From contig SMVT01000150.1 in NCBI GenBank assembly GCA_004357365.1, positions 1 to 5,020 on the forward strand: 5,020 nucleotides of DNA. Direction: 5' to 3'. Positions 1-4,595 of the stretch are shown piece by piece. The number at the start of each line of letters is the position of its first letter. The stretch's first letter is position 1. Source of the stretch: Nitrospina sp. (GTDB lineage: Bacteria > Nitrospinota > Nitrospinia > Nitrospinales > Nitrospinaceae). The notes beneath the pieces are model-generated. The model made no database searches and had not been told where the DNA came from. It was given only the letters and a program-made list of their open reading frames with translations. The translations under genes were made by a program, and so were the position numbers.

Positions 1-135
1 ACCGCCGCTTCCATTTGCGCGGTGGTGGACCTGGTGTCACGCGGCGTGCTTGCGCAAAAGGGATTCATCAAGCAGGAATCCATTCCGCTCGATCAAATTT
101 TTAAAACACCCACCGGCCAGTACTTTCTCACCTGA
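1..135 (+). CDS. C-terminal end of a saccharopine dehydrogenase-like protein (partial)
   Basis: Reading frame 1 is open from the first base to a TGA at 133-135, giving the last 44 residues of a protein whose start lies left of the window. The tail contains TAASICAVVDLVSRG, then QKGFIKQESIPLDQIF, then TGQYF. From memory this resembles the C-terminal end of bacterial saccharopine dehydrogenase-like proteins, where a small helix (T-A-x-x-I-C-A-V-x-D/E-L) is followed by Q-x-G-F-(I/V)-(R/K)-Q-E and a short F/Y tail. Those enzymes are NAD(P)-dependent oxidoreductases of lysine metabolism or relatives of unknown substrate. The catalytic and nucleotide-binding parts are not visible, so the family is inferred from a short tail. 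No clear intrinsic terminator follows the stop. Confidence 0.55.
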   Translation, partial: TAASICAVVDLVSRGVLAQKGFIKQESIPLDQIFKTPTGQYFLT

Positions 136-275
136 GTGACCAGTCTCCTCCCATTACCGATTTCAACTTTCCCTCCCCTATAAATTTACATTGGCAGGGT
201 TACAGATCAACACAGTTTTTGATTTTCATGTTCCTTTATTTACATTGTCATTGTCACAATTTTGGTAACGGTTTG

Positions 276-290
276 TGCCAATTATTGGCA
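276..290. promoter_or_regulatory. Perfect 15-nt palindrome, possible activator or repressor site
   Basis: TGCCAAT-T-ATTGGCA has perfect 7-bp arms around one central base. Its centre is about 129 bp upstream of the start point predicted from the sigma-54 element at 386-401, which is a usual distance for a site bound by a sigma-54 enhancer-binding protein. The half site does not match a regulator I can name. The function is inferred only from symmetry and distance. Confidence 0.4.
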
Positions 291-385
291 GGATCCGGCC
301 GCTGAGACGACATATTTTTCATCCGCAAAATTTATGTTTTTAAAAAATAAGTTGTTATGGAATACTTGATCGTTCGGTCAGGGTT

Positions 386-401
386 TGGCAATAAAATTGC
401 T
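386..401 (+). promoter_or_regulatory. Candidate sigma-54 (RpoN) -24/-12 promoter
   Basis: TGGCAATAAAATTGCT matches the RpoN consensus TGGCACG-N4-TTGCW at every position except the two after TGGCA. The invariant GG (387-388) and GC (399-400) are separated by exactly 10 nt, the required spacing. A start near 411-412 would give a leader of roughly 66 nt before the GTG at 478. It lies in a real intergenic gap and points at the kinase-like gene. No competing good -35/-10 pair was seen between 300 and 460. Confidence 0.6.
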
Positions 402-443
402 TGTTTATTGAACTCATTAAGAAGGTAGGTTGTGACTGGAAAC

Positions 444-456
444 GCCCGGATCGGGC
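444..456 (+). other. Small leader hairpin ahead of the kinase ribosome binding site
   Basis: GCCCG-GAT-CGGGC forms a 5-bp G/C stem with a 3-nt loop, flanked by AA (441-442) and TT (457-458) that could add two pairs across a bulged C. It ends 8 nt before the Shine-Dalgarno sequence and has no T-tract, so it is not a terminator. It might tune translation or protect the mRNA end. Confidence 0.35.
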
Positions 457-464
457 TTAGAGAT

Positions 465-471
465 AAGGTGG
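465..471 (+). promoter_or_regulatory. Ribosome binding site that fixes a GTG start
   Basis: AAGGTGG lies 6 nt before the GTG at 478. The next in-frame ATG is 40 codons further in, inside the predicted helical region, so this Shine-Dalgarno sequence is the main reason for choosing the GTG start. Confidence 0.6.
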
Positions 472-477
472 TGGCAC

Positions 478-1929
478 GTGTTCAAATGGGGCCTGTTCAA
501 AAAAGATTTATCAGATACCGGACTGCCGGCTGAGTTGAAGGCGCAGATCAATTCCTTGCACACCAAATATCCTGGAACCGACCGGGTGGTCCTGGTCATG
601 GACCAGTTGTGCCGGGTGATCCGGGAACAGAAGGAGGAATTGGAGGACCATGTCCGGCAGGTCAAGGCGCTGGATCAGCAGCTGGATCAGAACCGTCGCG
701 CAAAAAACTTTCAGGCTGATCTGTTGACCAGCATGTGCGATGAAATTCAGGCCCCCGTTCACACCCTCAACCAGCTGGGCGACTGGCTGGATCAGACGCA
801 TCTCGATCCCAATCAAAGATTGGGTTTTAATTTTTACCGGAAGACGGCCAGAAAGCTGAGCGACCTTTTCAATCATGTGATCGATGTGGCTAAATTGCGG
901 GAAGGTACTCTGCAACCCGACCCGATCGCCTTTCACCTGAACGAAGTGGTGCGCGAAACCATGCAATTGCTCAACCTCACCGCACAGGAAAAAGGAATCC
1001 CCCTGACGGTTCGGATCAATCCCGATGTGCCGCAATATCTGATCGGCGACATCAAGCGGCTGGAGCAAATTCTCATCAGCCTGATTAATAATGCCATCAA
1101 GTTCACCTATGAAGGCGAAGTCCAGGTGCAGGTTCAGCTGGCGGCGGATGAAGGATCGGAATGCACGCTGAACTTTCTGGTTCAGGACAGCGGCGTCGGC
1201 CTGCCCGAAAATCATATCCATACGCTGTTCGACCGCCTGTCTCAGGGCGATCCCGACGTGGAGCGCAATTATGGCGGCACCGGCCTGGGTCTTTATATCT
1301 GCAAGTGTTTCGTCGAACAAATGGGCGGCCGCATCTGGGCCGAAAACCGGCCGGAAGGGGGAGCCCTCTTCGGGTTCAGCATCCGTTTTGAAAAAGGATC
1401 CATGGAAGAGACGGAAGACGCCTTGTTGAGCCTTTCTCAACTAACGCTAACCGAAGCGCCTGTCAGCCATCAGGATGTCGACGAGGATCAACCTGCCGGA
1501 AGCGCGGTTTCCCCTCCCGCCGATGCCGAAACGCCAAACGGCAACTCCCACAAAATGAAAATTCTGGTGGTCGACGATTGTCCCGATACCTGCCGCCTGA
1601 TAGAAAAGTTTTTAGAAGCAGGGCCCTATGAAGTCCATGTAGTGCATGACGGCCTGGCCGCTCTCGAAAGTTATGATCAGGGCGGATATGATTTGATCCT
1701 GATGGATATTCAATTGCCGCAACTCGATGGCGTCGGTGCCACCATGGAAATCCGCAATAAGGAATCCCGTCAAGCGGCCGCCAAAACTCCCATATTCGCC
1801 TTGGTCGGCGACCCGGGAGAGGATAATGACGGCTATTACCTGGCCGGCGATTTCGATCGGTGCCTGATCAAACCCGTGTCCAAGGGCGACCTCCTGGAGG
1901 CGATCCAAACCCTGCACCGGTCCCGGTAA
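478..1929 (+). CDS. Hybrid histidine-kinase-like protein with degenerate H-box and receiver
   Basis: This is a 483-residue protein with no signal peptide or membrane segment, so probably cytoplasmic. Order: an N-terminal helical part with a likely coiled coil (about 42-80); a HisKA-like dimerisation helix pair (about 76-142); a HATPase_c domain (about 150-305); an acidic, Pro/Ala-rich linker (about 306-357); and a response-receiver domain (359-483). In the ATPase domain the N-box has N204-N205, the G1 box is DSGVG (237-241) and the G2 box is GGTGLGL (266-272), so ATP binding looks possible. The H-box reads MCDEIQAP (86-93) where active kinases have xSHExxxP: Asp88 replaces the phosphorylated His. 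The first N-box Asn is Ser201. The receiver keeps acidic D366/D367, phosphoacceptor D410 and K465, but the conserved Thr/Ser is Val443 and the switch aromatic is Cys462. It may be a pseudo-kinase that binds partners, or receives phosphate from another kinase. There is no PAS, GAF or other named sensor domain and no response regulator beside it. Sigma-54 control is inferred from the upstream element. Confidence 0.88.
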   Translation: MFKWGLFKKDLSDTGLPAELKAQINSLHTKYPGTDRVVLVMDQLCRVIREQKEELEDHVRQVKALDQQLDQNRRAKNFQADLLTSMCDEIQAPVHTLNQLGDWLDQTHLDPNQRLGFNFYRKTARKLSDLFNHVIDVAKLREGTLQPDPIAFHLNEVVRETMQLLNLTAQEKGIPLTVRINPDVPQYLIGDIKRLEQILISLINNAIKFTYEGEVQVQVQLAADEGSECTLNFLVQDSGVGLPENHIHTLFDRLSQGDPDVERNYGGTGLGLYICKCFVEQMGGRIWAENRPEGGALFGFSIRFEKGSMEETEDALLSLSQLTLTEAPVSHQDVDEDQPAGSAVSPPADAETPNGNSHKMKILVVDDCPDTCRLIEKFLEAGPYEVHVVHDGLAALESYDQGGYDLILMDIQLPQLDGVGATMEIRNKESRQAAAKTPIFALVGDPGEDNDGYYLAGDFDRCLIKPVSKGDLLEAIQTLHRSR

Positions 1930-2038
1930 GAACTCCTCCCTAAAAAGAAAAAAGGCCTTTTCCCACTTGTTCCACCCTCGATAATCTGGTACTTTTTAGT
2001 GCCGAAAAATTTCCATGTCATTTCATTTACTAATTGAT

Positions 2039-2066
2039 GAGCCCGGGAGGCCTCCCGGCTCTTTTT
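2039..2066 (+). terminator. Intrinsic terminator-like hairpin between the kinase gene and osmC
   Basis: GAG (2039-2041), a bulged C (2042) and CCGGGA (2043-2048) pair with TCCCGG (2053-2058) and CTC (2059-2061) around a GGCC loop, followed directly by five T (2062-2066). The G/C-rich stem plus T-tract fits a rho-independent terminator for the kinase-like gene. It ends only 17 nt before the osmC start codon, so it may also sit inside the osmC leader. Confidence 0.7.
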
Positions 2067-2083
2067 AATTTGAGAGGATTATT

Positions 2084-2512
2084 ATGCCTGCAAGAACTTC
2101 TGAAGCCCGTTGGGAAGGAAATTTGAAAGAGGGAAAGGGAACCATGAAACTGGGAAGCGGAGCCTACGAGGGCGCCTATTCGTTTCCTTCCCGCTTTGAA
2201 GACGGTTCCGGAACCAATCCCGAAGAATTGCTCGCCGCCGCCCATGCCGGGTGCTTTTCCATGGCATTCTCAGCGGGCCTCGGGAAGGCTGGGTTTAACC
2301 CGACCAGCGTCGAGACCAAAGCTACGGTAACCCTGGAAGCCGTGGAAGGCGGATTTGGCATTACCAAAATCGATCTGGTATGCGAAGCGGCCATTCCGAA
2401 TATCGATGAGGCCAAATTCCAGGAAGAGGCCGAGGCCGCCAAAAACGGATGCCCCGTATCCAAAGCTTTGGCCGGACCGAAGATTTCTCTTAAAGCCACT
2501 TTGAAAAAATAA
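2084..2512 (+). CDS. osmC: OsmC-type organic hydroperoxide-reducing protein
   Basis: This 142-residue protein is of the usual OsmC length and lines up well with Escherichia coli OsmC, including the ARWEG start, GTNPEELLAAAHAGCFSMA (43-61), the FGITKIDL strand (91-98) and NGCPVSKAL (121-129). The family reduces organic peroxides in the cytoplasm with a pair of reactive cysteines: here Cys57 (on the central helix) and Cys123, with Arg37 and Glu47 at the positions that assist catalysis. The protein is a domain-swapped homodimer in known members. The E. coli-like sequence and the CPVS motif favour the OsmC subfamily over Ohr. A ribosome binding site GAGAGGA (2072-2078) lies 5 nt before the ATG. 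It stands alone, with a terminator-like hairpin just upstream and no MarR-type OhrR regulator in view. Confidence 0.93.
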   Translation: MPARTSEARWEGNLKEGKGTMKLGSGAYEGAYSFPSRFEDGSGTNPEELLAAAHAGCFSMAFSAGLGKAGFNPTSVETKATVTLEAVEGGFGITKIDLVCEAAIPNIDEAKFQEEAEAAKNGCPVSKALAGPKISLKATLKK

Positions 2513-2518
2513 ACAGTC

Positions 2519-2563
2519 GATCATCAGGTGCCTTGCTTTCGGAAGGAACCTTGTTGATGGATC
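2519..2563. other. Imperfect 45-nt stem-loop after osmC
   Basis: GATCATCA (2519-2526) can pair with TGAT-G-GATC (2555-2563, one bulged G), and GGTGCCTT (2527-2534) with AAGGAACC (2543-2550, one G-A mismatch) around an 8-nt loop; a 4-nt bulge (2551-2554) lies on the right side. There is no T-tract, so it is a poor intrinsic terminator. It could be an mRNA 3' end structure of osmC, a leader structure of etfA, or a remnant of a dispersed repeat. Confidence 0.35.
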
Positions 2564-2594
2564 ACTGAGCACAATCCCCTACTTTTAAGGCATA

Positions 2595-2606
2595 GCCCGA
2601 ACGGGC
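2595..2606 (+). other. Small hairpin in the etfA leader
   Basis: GCCCGAACGGGC is symmetric: a GCCC/GGGC stem with a GAAC loop, or five pairs with a 2-nt loop. It ends 15 nt before the etfA ATG, where a Shine-Dalgarno sequence would normally lie nearby but is not seen. It has no T-tract. Confidence 0.3.
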
Positions 2607-2621
2607 CATTTAAATTACGCG

Positions 2622-3617
2622 ATGGCTGGTTACCAGGATATTTGGGTCGTGATAGAGCATGGCGGCGGCAGGGTCAAGCCGGCCAGCCTGGAGGCGGTGC
2701 ACGCCGCCCGCAGTCTTGCCGCCAAAACCGGCGGCCAGGTGCAAGCGTTGTTCCTCGCCCAGGCGAATGACCCGGCCCAGCAAACCGTTGTCCGGTCGGG
2801 GGTCGACCAGGTTCTGTTGATGATCCATCCGGAACTGGAGAACTACACCAGCTCACGTTATCTCTCTACTGTGGTGGAATGCATTAAGAAGGGGGGTCCG
2901 CTGGCGGTGTTACTGGCGGCCACCAACCATGGTAAGGAGTTGGCCAGTGGGCTCGCTTCCATGCTGGGATCTGGATTGGCCACCGATTGTATCGGTCTGG
3001 ATTATATAGAAGGGACCGGGATTACCGTGCAAAGGCCGGTGTATGGCGGCAAGGCCCTATCCTCGGTTGAGTTTTCCGGACCCGATCCCGCCATTATTTC
3101 TCTTCGCCCCAACGTTTTTCGCCCCGATTCGGCTCCCAAAGAGACCGAGGCCAGCATCATCGACCACTCCCCGGAATGGTCGGGGCAATCCCGTCTCCTT
3201 AATCTTAAGGAAATCGTCAAGGGCGGCGGCGCTTTGGACATTACTGAGGCCCGGATCGTGGTCTCCGGGGGATTGGGAATGCAGGGTCCGGAGAATTTTC
3301 ATCTGATAGAGACCCTTGCCGGGGTTTTAGGGGCGGCAGTAGGTGCCAGCCGTCCGGTAGTGGACAGCGGCTGGCGCGAATACTCGAACCAGGTGGGCCA
3401 AACCGGACGCACCGTGGCTCCCGACCTGTATATTGCCTGTGGCATTTCCGGCGCCGTTCAGCACTTGGCCGGTATGTCTTCATCAAAATGCATTGTGGCG
3501 ATCAACAAAGACCCGGAGGCGCCGATTTTTGATATTGCCGATTATGGCATTGTCGGAGATGTCCTCAAAATCCTCCCCATCCTGACCCAGGAATTTAAAA
3601 AAGCCCTGCAGGAATAG
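2622..3617 (+). CDS. etfA: Electron transfer flavoprotein, alpha subunit
   Basis: This 331-residue protein is a full-length EtfA. With the beta subunit it forms a soluble heterodimer that takes electrons from acyl-CoA and related dehydrogenases and hands them to the quinone pool or other acceptors. The N-terminal domain (about 5-190) starts with IWVVIEH (7-13) and carries GGKALSSVEF (142-151) and the SLRPNVF strand (160-166). The C-terminal FAD domain (about 208-331) is very well conserved: GASRPVVDSGW (241-251), QVGQTGRTVAPDLYIACGIS (257-276), GAVQHLAGM (277-285), and AINKDPEAPIF (293-303) followed by ADYGIVGD (306-313), the classic ETF-alpha signature. The start is chosen because IWVVIEH sits close behind it and no earlier in-frame start exists; no Shine-Dalgarno sequence precedes it. 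etfB, usually adjacent, is absent: osmC lies upstream and rsmG downstream. Confidence 0.96.
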   Translation: MAGYQDIWVVIEHGGGRVKPASLEAVHAARSLAAKTGGQVQALFLAQANDPAQQTVVRSGVDQVLLMIHPELENYTSSRYLSTVVECIKKGGPLAVLLAATNHGKELASGLASMLGSGLATDCIGLDYIEGTGITVQRPVYGGKALSSVEFSGPDPAIISLRPNVFRPDSAPKETEASIIDHSPEWSGQSRLLNLKEIVKGGGALDITEARIVVSGGLGMQGPENFHLIETLAGVLGAAVGASRPVVDSGWREYSNQVGQTGRTVAPDLYIACGISGAVQHLAGMSSSKCIVAINKDPEAPIFDIADYGIVGDVLKILPILTQEFKKALQE

Positions 3618-3658
3618 AATTTTTTTCCTTTGCGTTCATCTTTTAATATTGTTTTGGT

Positions 3659-4324
3659 ATGAGCTTGATCTCCAGCCAGAAAATTCTTGAGATACTTAAC
3701 GATCCCCGACTGGAATTGAGCGGATTTCAATTTTCAGAGGAGATGATTAGACGTAATCAAAGATTTCTGGAGGTGTTGCACAAGTGGAACCGGAAAATCA
3801 ATCTGGTCAGCGAAAAAGATGTCTCCCTGATTCTTGAAAAACACGTTTTCGATTCCCTGCAATACCTGCGCTGGCTCGGACCCTCGCACAAAACAATCGA
3901 CATCGGCAGTGGTGGCGGCTTCCCTGGGTTTCCCGTCAAAATGTTTCTTCCGGATATGGACATGACCCTGCTGGACAGCCAGCGCAAGCGGTGCAATTTT
4001 CTGCGGGAGGTGGTTCGAGAATTGGGTTTTGAGGAAATCTCCGTTCTGGAGGGTCGAGCCGAGCAGTTTTCCGGCCAGGAAACTTTCAAAGAACGGTTCG
4101 AACGTGTCCTCTTGCGAGGTTTCGGTTCCCTGGCGACCTGTCTGGCGGTTGGATCGCCCTATTTGAAAGCAGGCGGGAGGATGATTTTAATGAAAAGCCC
4201 CGAGGAGATAGAGGACTTTCCCAAGAATAATCCGCACGGCGCCCTGATGGTTGACACTCGGACCGTTGCCGGGTTTGATGGCAAGAATTCCCTGATGATG
4301 GTCATCGAAAAATGTTCCACGTGA
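3659..4324 (+). CDS. rsmG: 16S rRNA (guanine527-N7)-methyltransferase RsmG (GidB)
   Basis: This 221-residue protein matches the usual RsmG length. The family transfers a methyl group from S-adenosylmethionine to N7 of G527 in the 530 loop of 16S rRNA; loss is known to give low-level streptomycin resistance. Seen here: the N-terminal helix ending in LHKWNRKINLVS (40-51), the substrate-side H62/D65-S66-L67 segment, the SAM-binding loop DIGSGGGFPG (81-90), the acidic LLDSQRKR strand end (104-111, D106), the family Arg in LLRGFGSL (151-158) and AGGRMILMKS (171-180). It follows etfA by 41 nt with no clear terminator, so it is probably cotranscribed with it, and precedes parA, the classic origin-proximal order. 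No Shine-Dalgarno sequence is visible before the ATG; the leader is U/A rich. The last three codons and the stop overlap a parS site. Confidence 0.95.
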   Translation: MSLISSQKILEILNDPRLELSGFQFSEEMIRRNQRFLEVLHKWNRKINLVSEKDVSLILEKHVFDSLQYLRWLGPSHKTIDIGSGGGFPGFPVKMFLPDMDMTLLDSQRKRCNFLREVVRELGFEEISVLEGRAEQFSGQETFKERFERVLLRGFGSLATCLAVGSPYLKAGGRMILMKSPEEIEDFPKNNPHGALMVDTRTVAGFDGKNSLMMVIEKCST

Positions 4325-4328
4325 AACA
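4313..4328. other. parS: parS centromere site 1, overlapping the rsmG stop
   Basis: TGTTCCACGTGAAACA fits the bacterial parS consensus TGTTNCACGTGAAACA, the site where ParB loads onto the chromosome. Its CACGTG core spans the last sense codon and the TGA (4322-4324) of rsmG, so the codons TGT-TCC-ACG-TGA double as the left part of the site. A5 (4308-4312) and T5 (4329-4333) extend the symmetry to 26 bp, broken only by the C4317/A4324 pair. Proximity to parA supports the call strongly. Confidence 0.92.
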
Positions 4329-4382
4329 TTTTTACTTTTTTTAGGAAGTCGGTCTATTAATTCCCCCTTATCACTCTTATAC

Positions 4383-4409
4383 CTGGGTTGTGATCGAATC
4401 ACAATCCAG
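4383..4409. repeat. 27-nt inverted repeat between the two parS sites
   Basis: CTGGGTTGTGAT (4383-4394) and ATCACAATCCAG (4398-4409) are inverted copies matching at 11 of 12 positions, around a central CGA. In RNA the odd pair becomes G-U, so all 12 positions can pair. There is no T-tract behind it. It could be an operator for parAB, a protein-binding site tied to origin function, or a 3' structure for the rsmG mRNA. Confidence 0.6.
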
Positions 4410-4496
4410 CTTACTGTCCCACCGTTTAATATTCTCCCGGGCCCCAAGCCACTTGCCGCCAAATTAATTTCTGAAATATTTCCGTACTATTCAAAA

Positions 4497-4512
4497 TGTT
4501 CCACGTGGAACA
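4497..4512. other. parS: parS centromere site 2, perfect palindrome
   Basis: TGTTCCACGTGGAACA is a perfect 16-bp palindrome of the ParB-binding type, extended to 20 bp by AA/TT (4495-4514). It lies 83 nt before the parA start and 184 bp, centre to centre, from parS 1. Known ParB loads at such sites and slides as a CTP-dependent clamp; binding here could also influence parA transcription. Confidence 0.95.
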
Positions 4513-4595
4513 TTGGAATCAGACCAGAAAAGGGATTGTCCCGCTGGAATTCCTGTGTTAATTTGATGGGGAATTGCCATCCGCGAGGGTATTTC

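Larger units (their letters stand above)
136..477. other. Long AT-rich intergenic region upstream of the kinase-like gene
   Basis: These 342 bases carry no convincing gene. They hold a perfect 15-nt palindrome (276-290), a repeated ATTGGCAGGRT word (190-200 and 284-294), a sigma-54 type promoter candidate (386-401), a small hairpin (444-456) and the ribosome binding site of the next gene (465-471). The stretch from about 300 to 360 is strongly A/T rich and could be flexible or bent. I see no tRNA, no credible sigma-70 promoter and no DnaA-box cluster here. Confidence 0.7.
4325..4595. other. rsmG-parA intergenic region
   Basis: This 271-base gap holds the right end of parS 1, a T-rich run (4329-4343), a 27-nt inverted repeat (4383-4409), parS 2 (4497-4512) and the parA ribosome binding site. 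No gene, tRNA or DnaA-box cluster was found. I see no sigma-70 pair good enough to annotate, so the parA promoter is unplaced and may even lie upstream of rsmG. Confidence 0.65.

Noticed and set aside
367..380. FNR-like dyad TGATCG-TT-CGGTCA
   Set aside because: It does not fit TTGAT-N4-ATCAA and has only 6-bp arms with one mismatch.
475..480. CACGTG at the kinase GTG start as a third parS core
   Set aside because: The bases around it (GGTGG before, TTCAA after) do not match TGTTN and AAACA; only the 6-bp core is shared.
511..1440. Long open frame (309 codons) on the - strand opposite the kinase-like gene
   Set aside because: The + strand frame has clear HATPase and receiver motifs, while the reverse translation has no recognisable domain and no good ribosome binding site. 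It is the usual mirror of a codon-biased gene.
1950..1961. AAAAGGCCTTTT palindrome after the kinase stop as its terminator
   Set aside because: After leaving a loop, only four A-T pairs remain; the hairpin at 2039-2066 is far stronger.
4389..4403. CRP/FNR-type site TGTGA-N5-TCACA
   Set aside because: CRP needs 6 nt between the half sites; here there are 5, and the symmetry extends well past the half sites, so a different function is more likely.
4431..4444. Noc-type site around ATTCTCCCGGGCCC
   Set aside because: Only the CCCGGG core agrees; the A/T flanks of ATTTCCCGGGAAAT are broken on both sides.
4453..4490. Sigma-70 promoter for parA (TTGCCG with TATTTC or TACTAT)
   Set aside because: Either the spacing is off or only about half of the consensus bases match; in A/T-rich DNA such pairs arise easily.
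4329..4595. Replication origin (oriC) inside the rsmG-parA gap
   Set aside because: No 9-mer close to TTATCCACA was found on either strand; the T-rich run alone is not enough. The origin may be nearby but outside the window.
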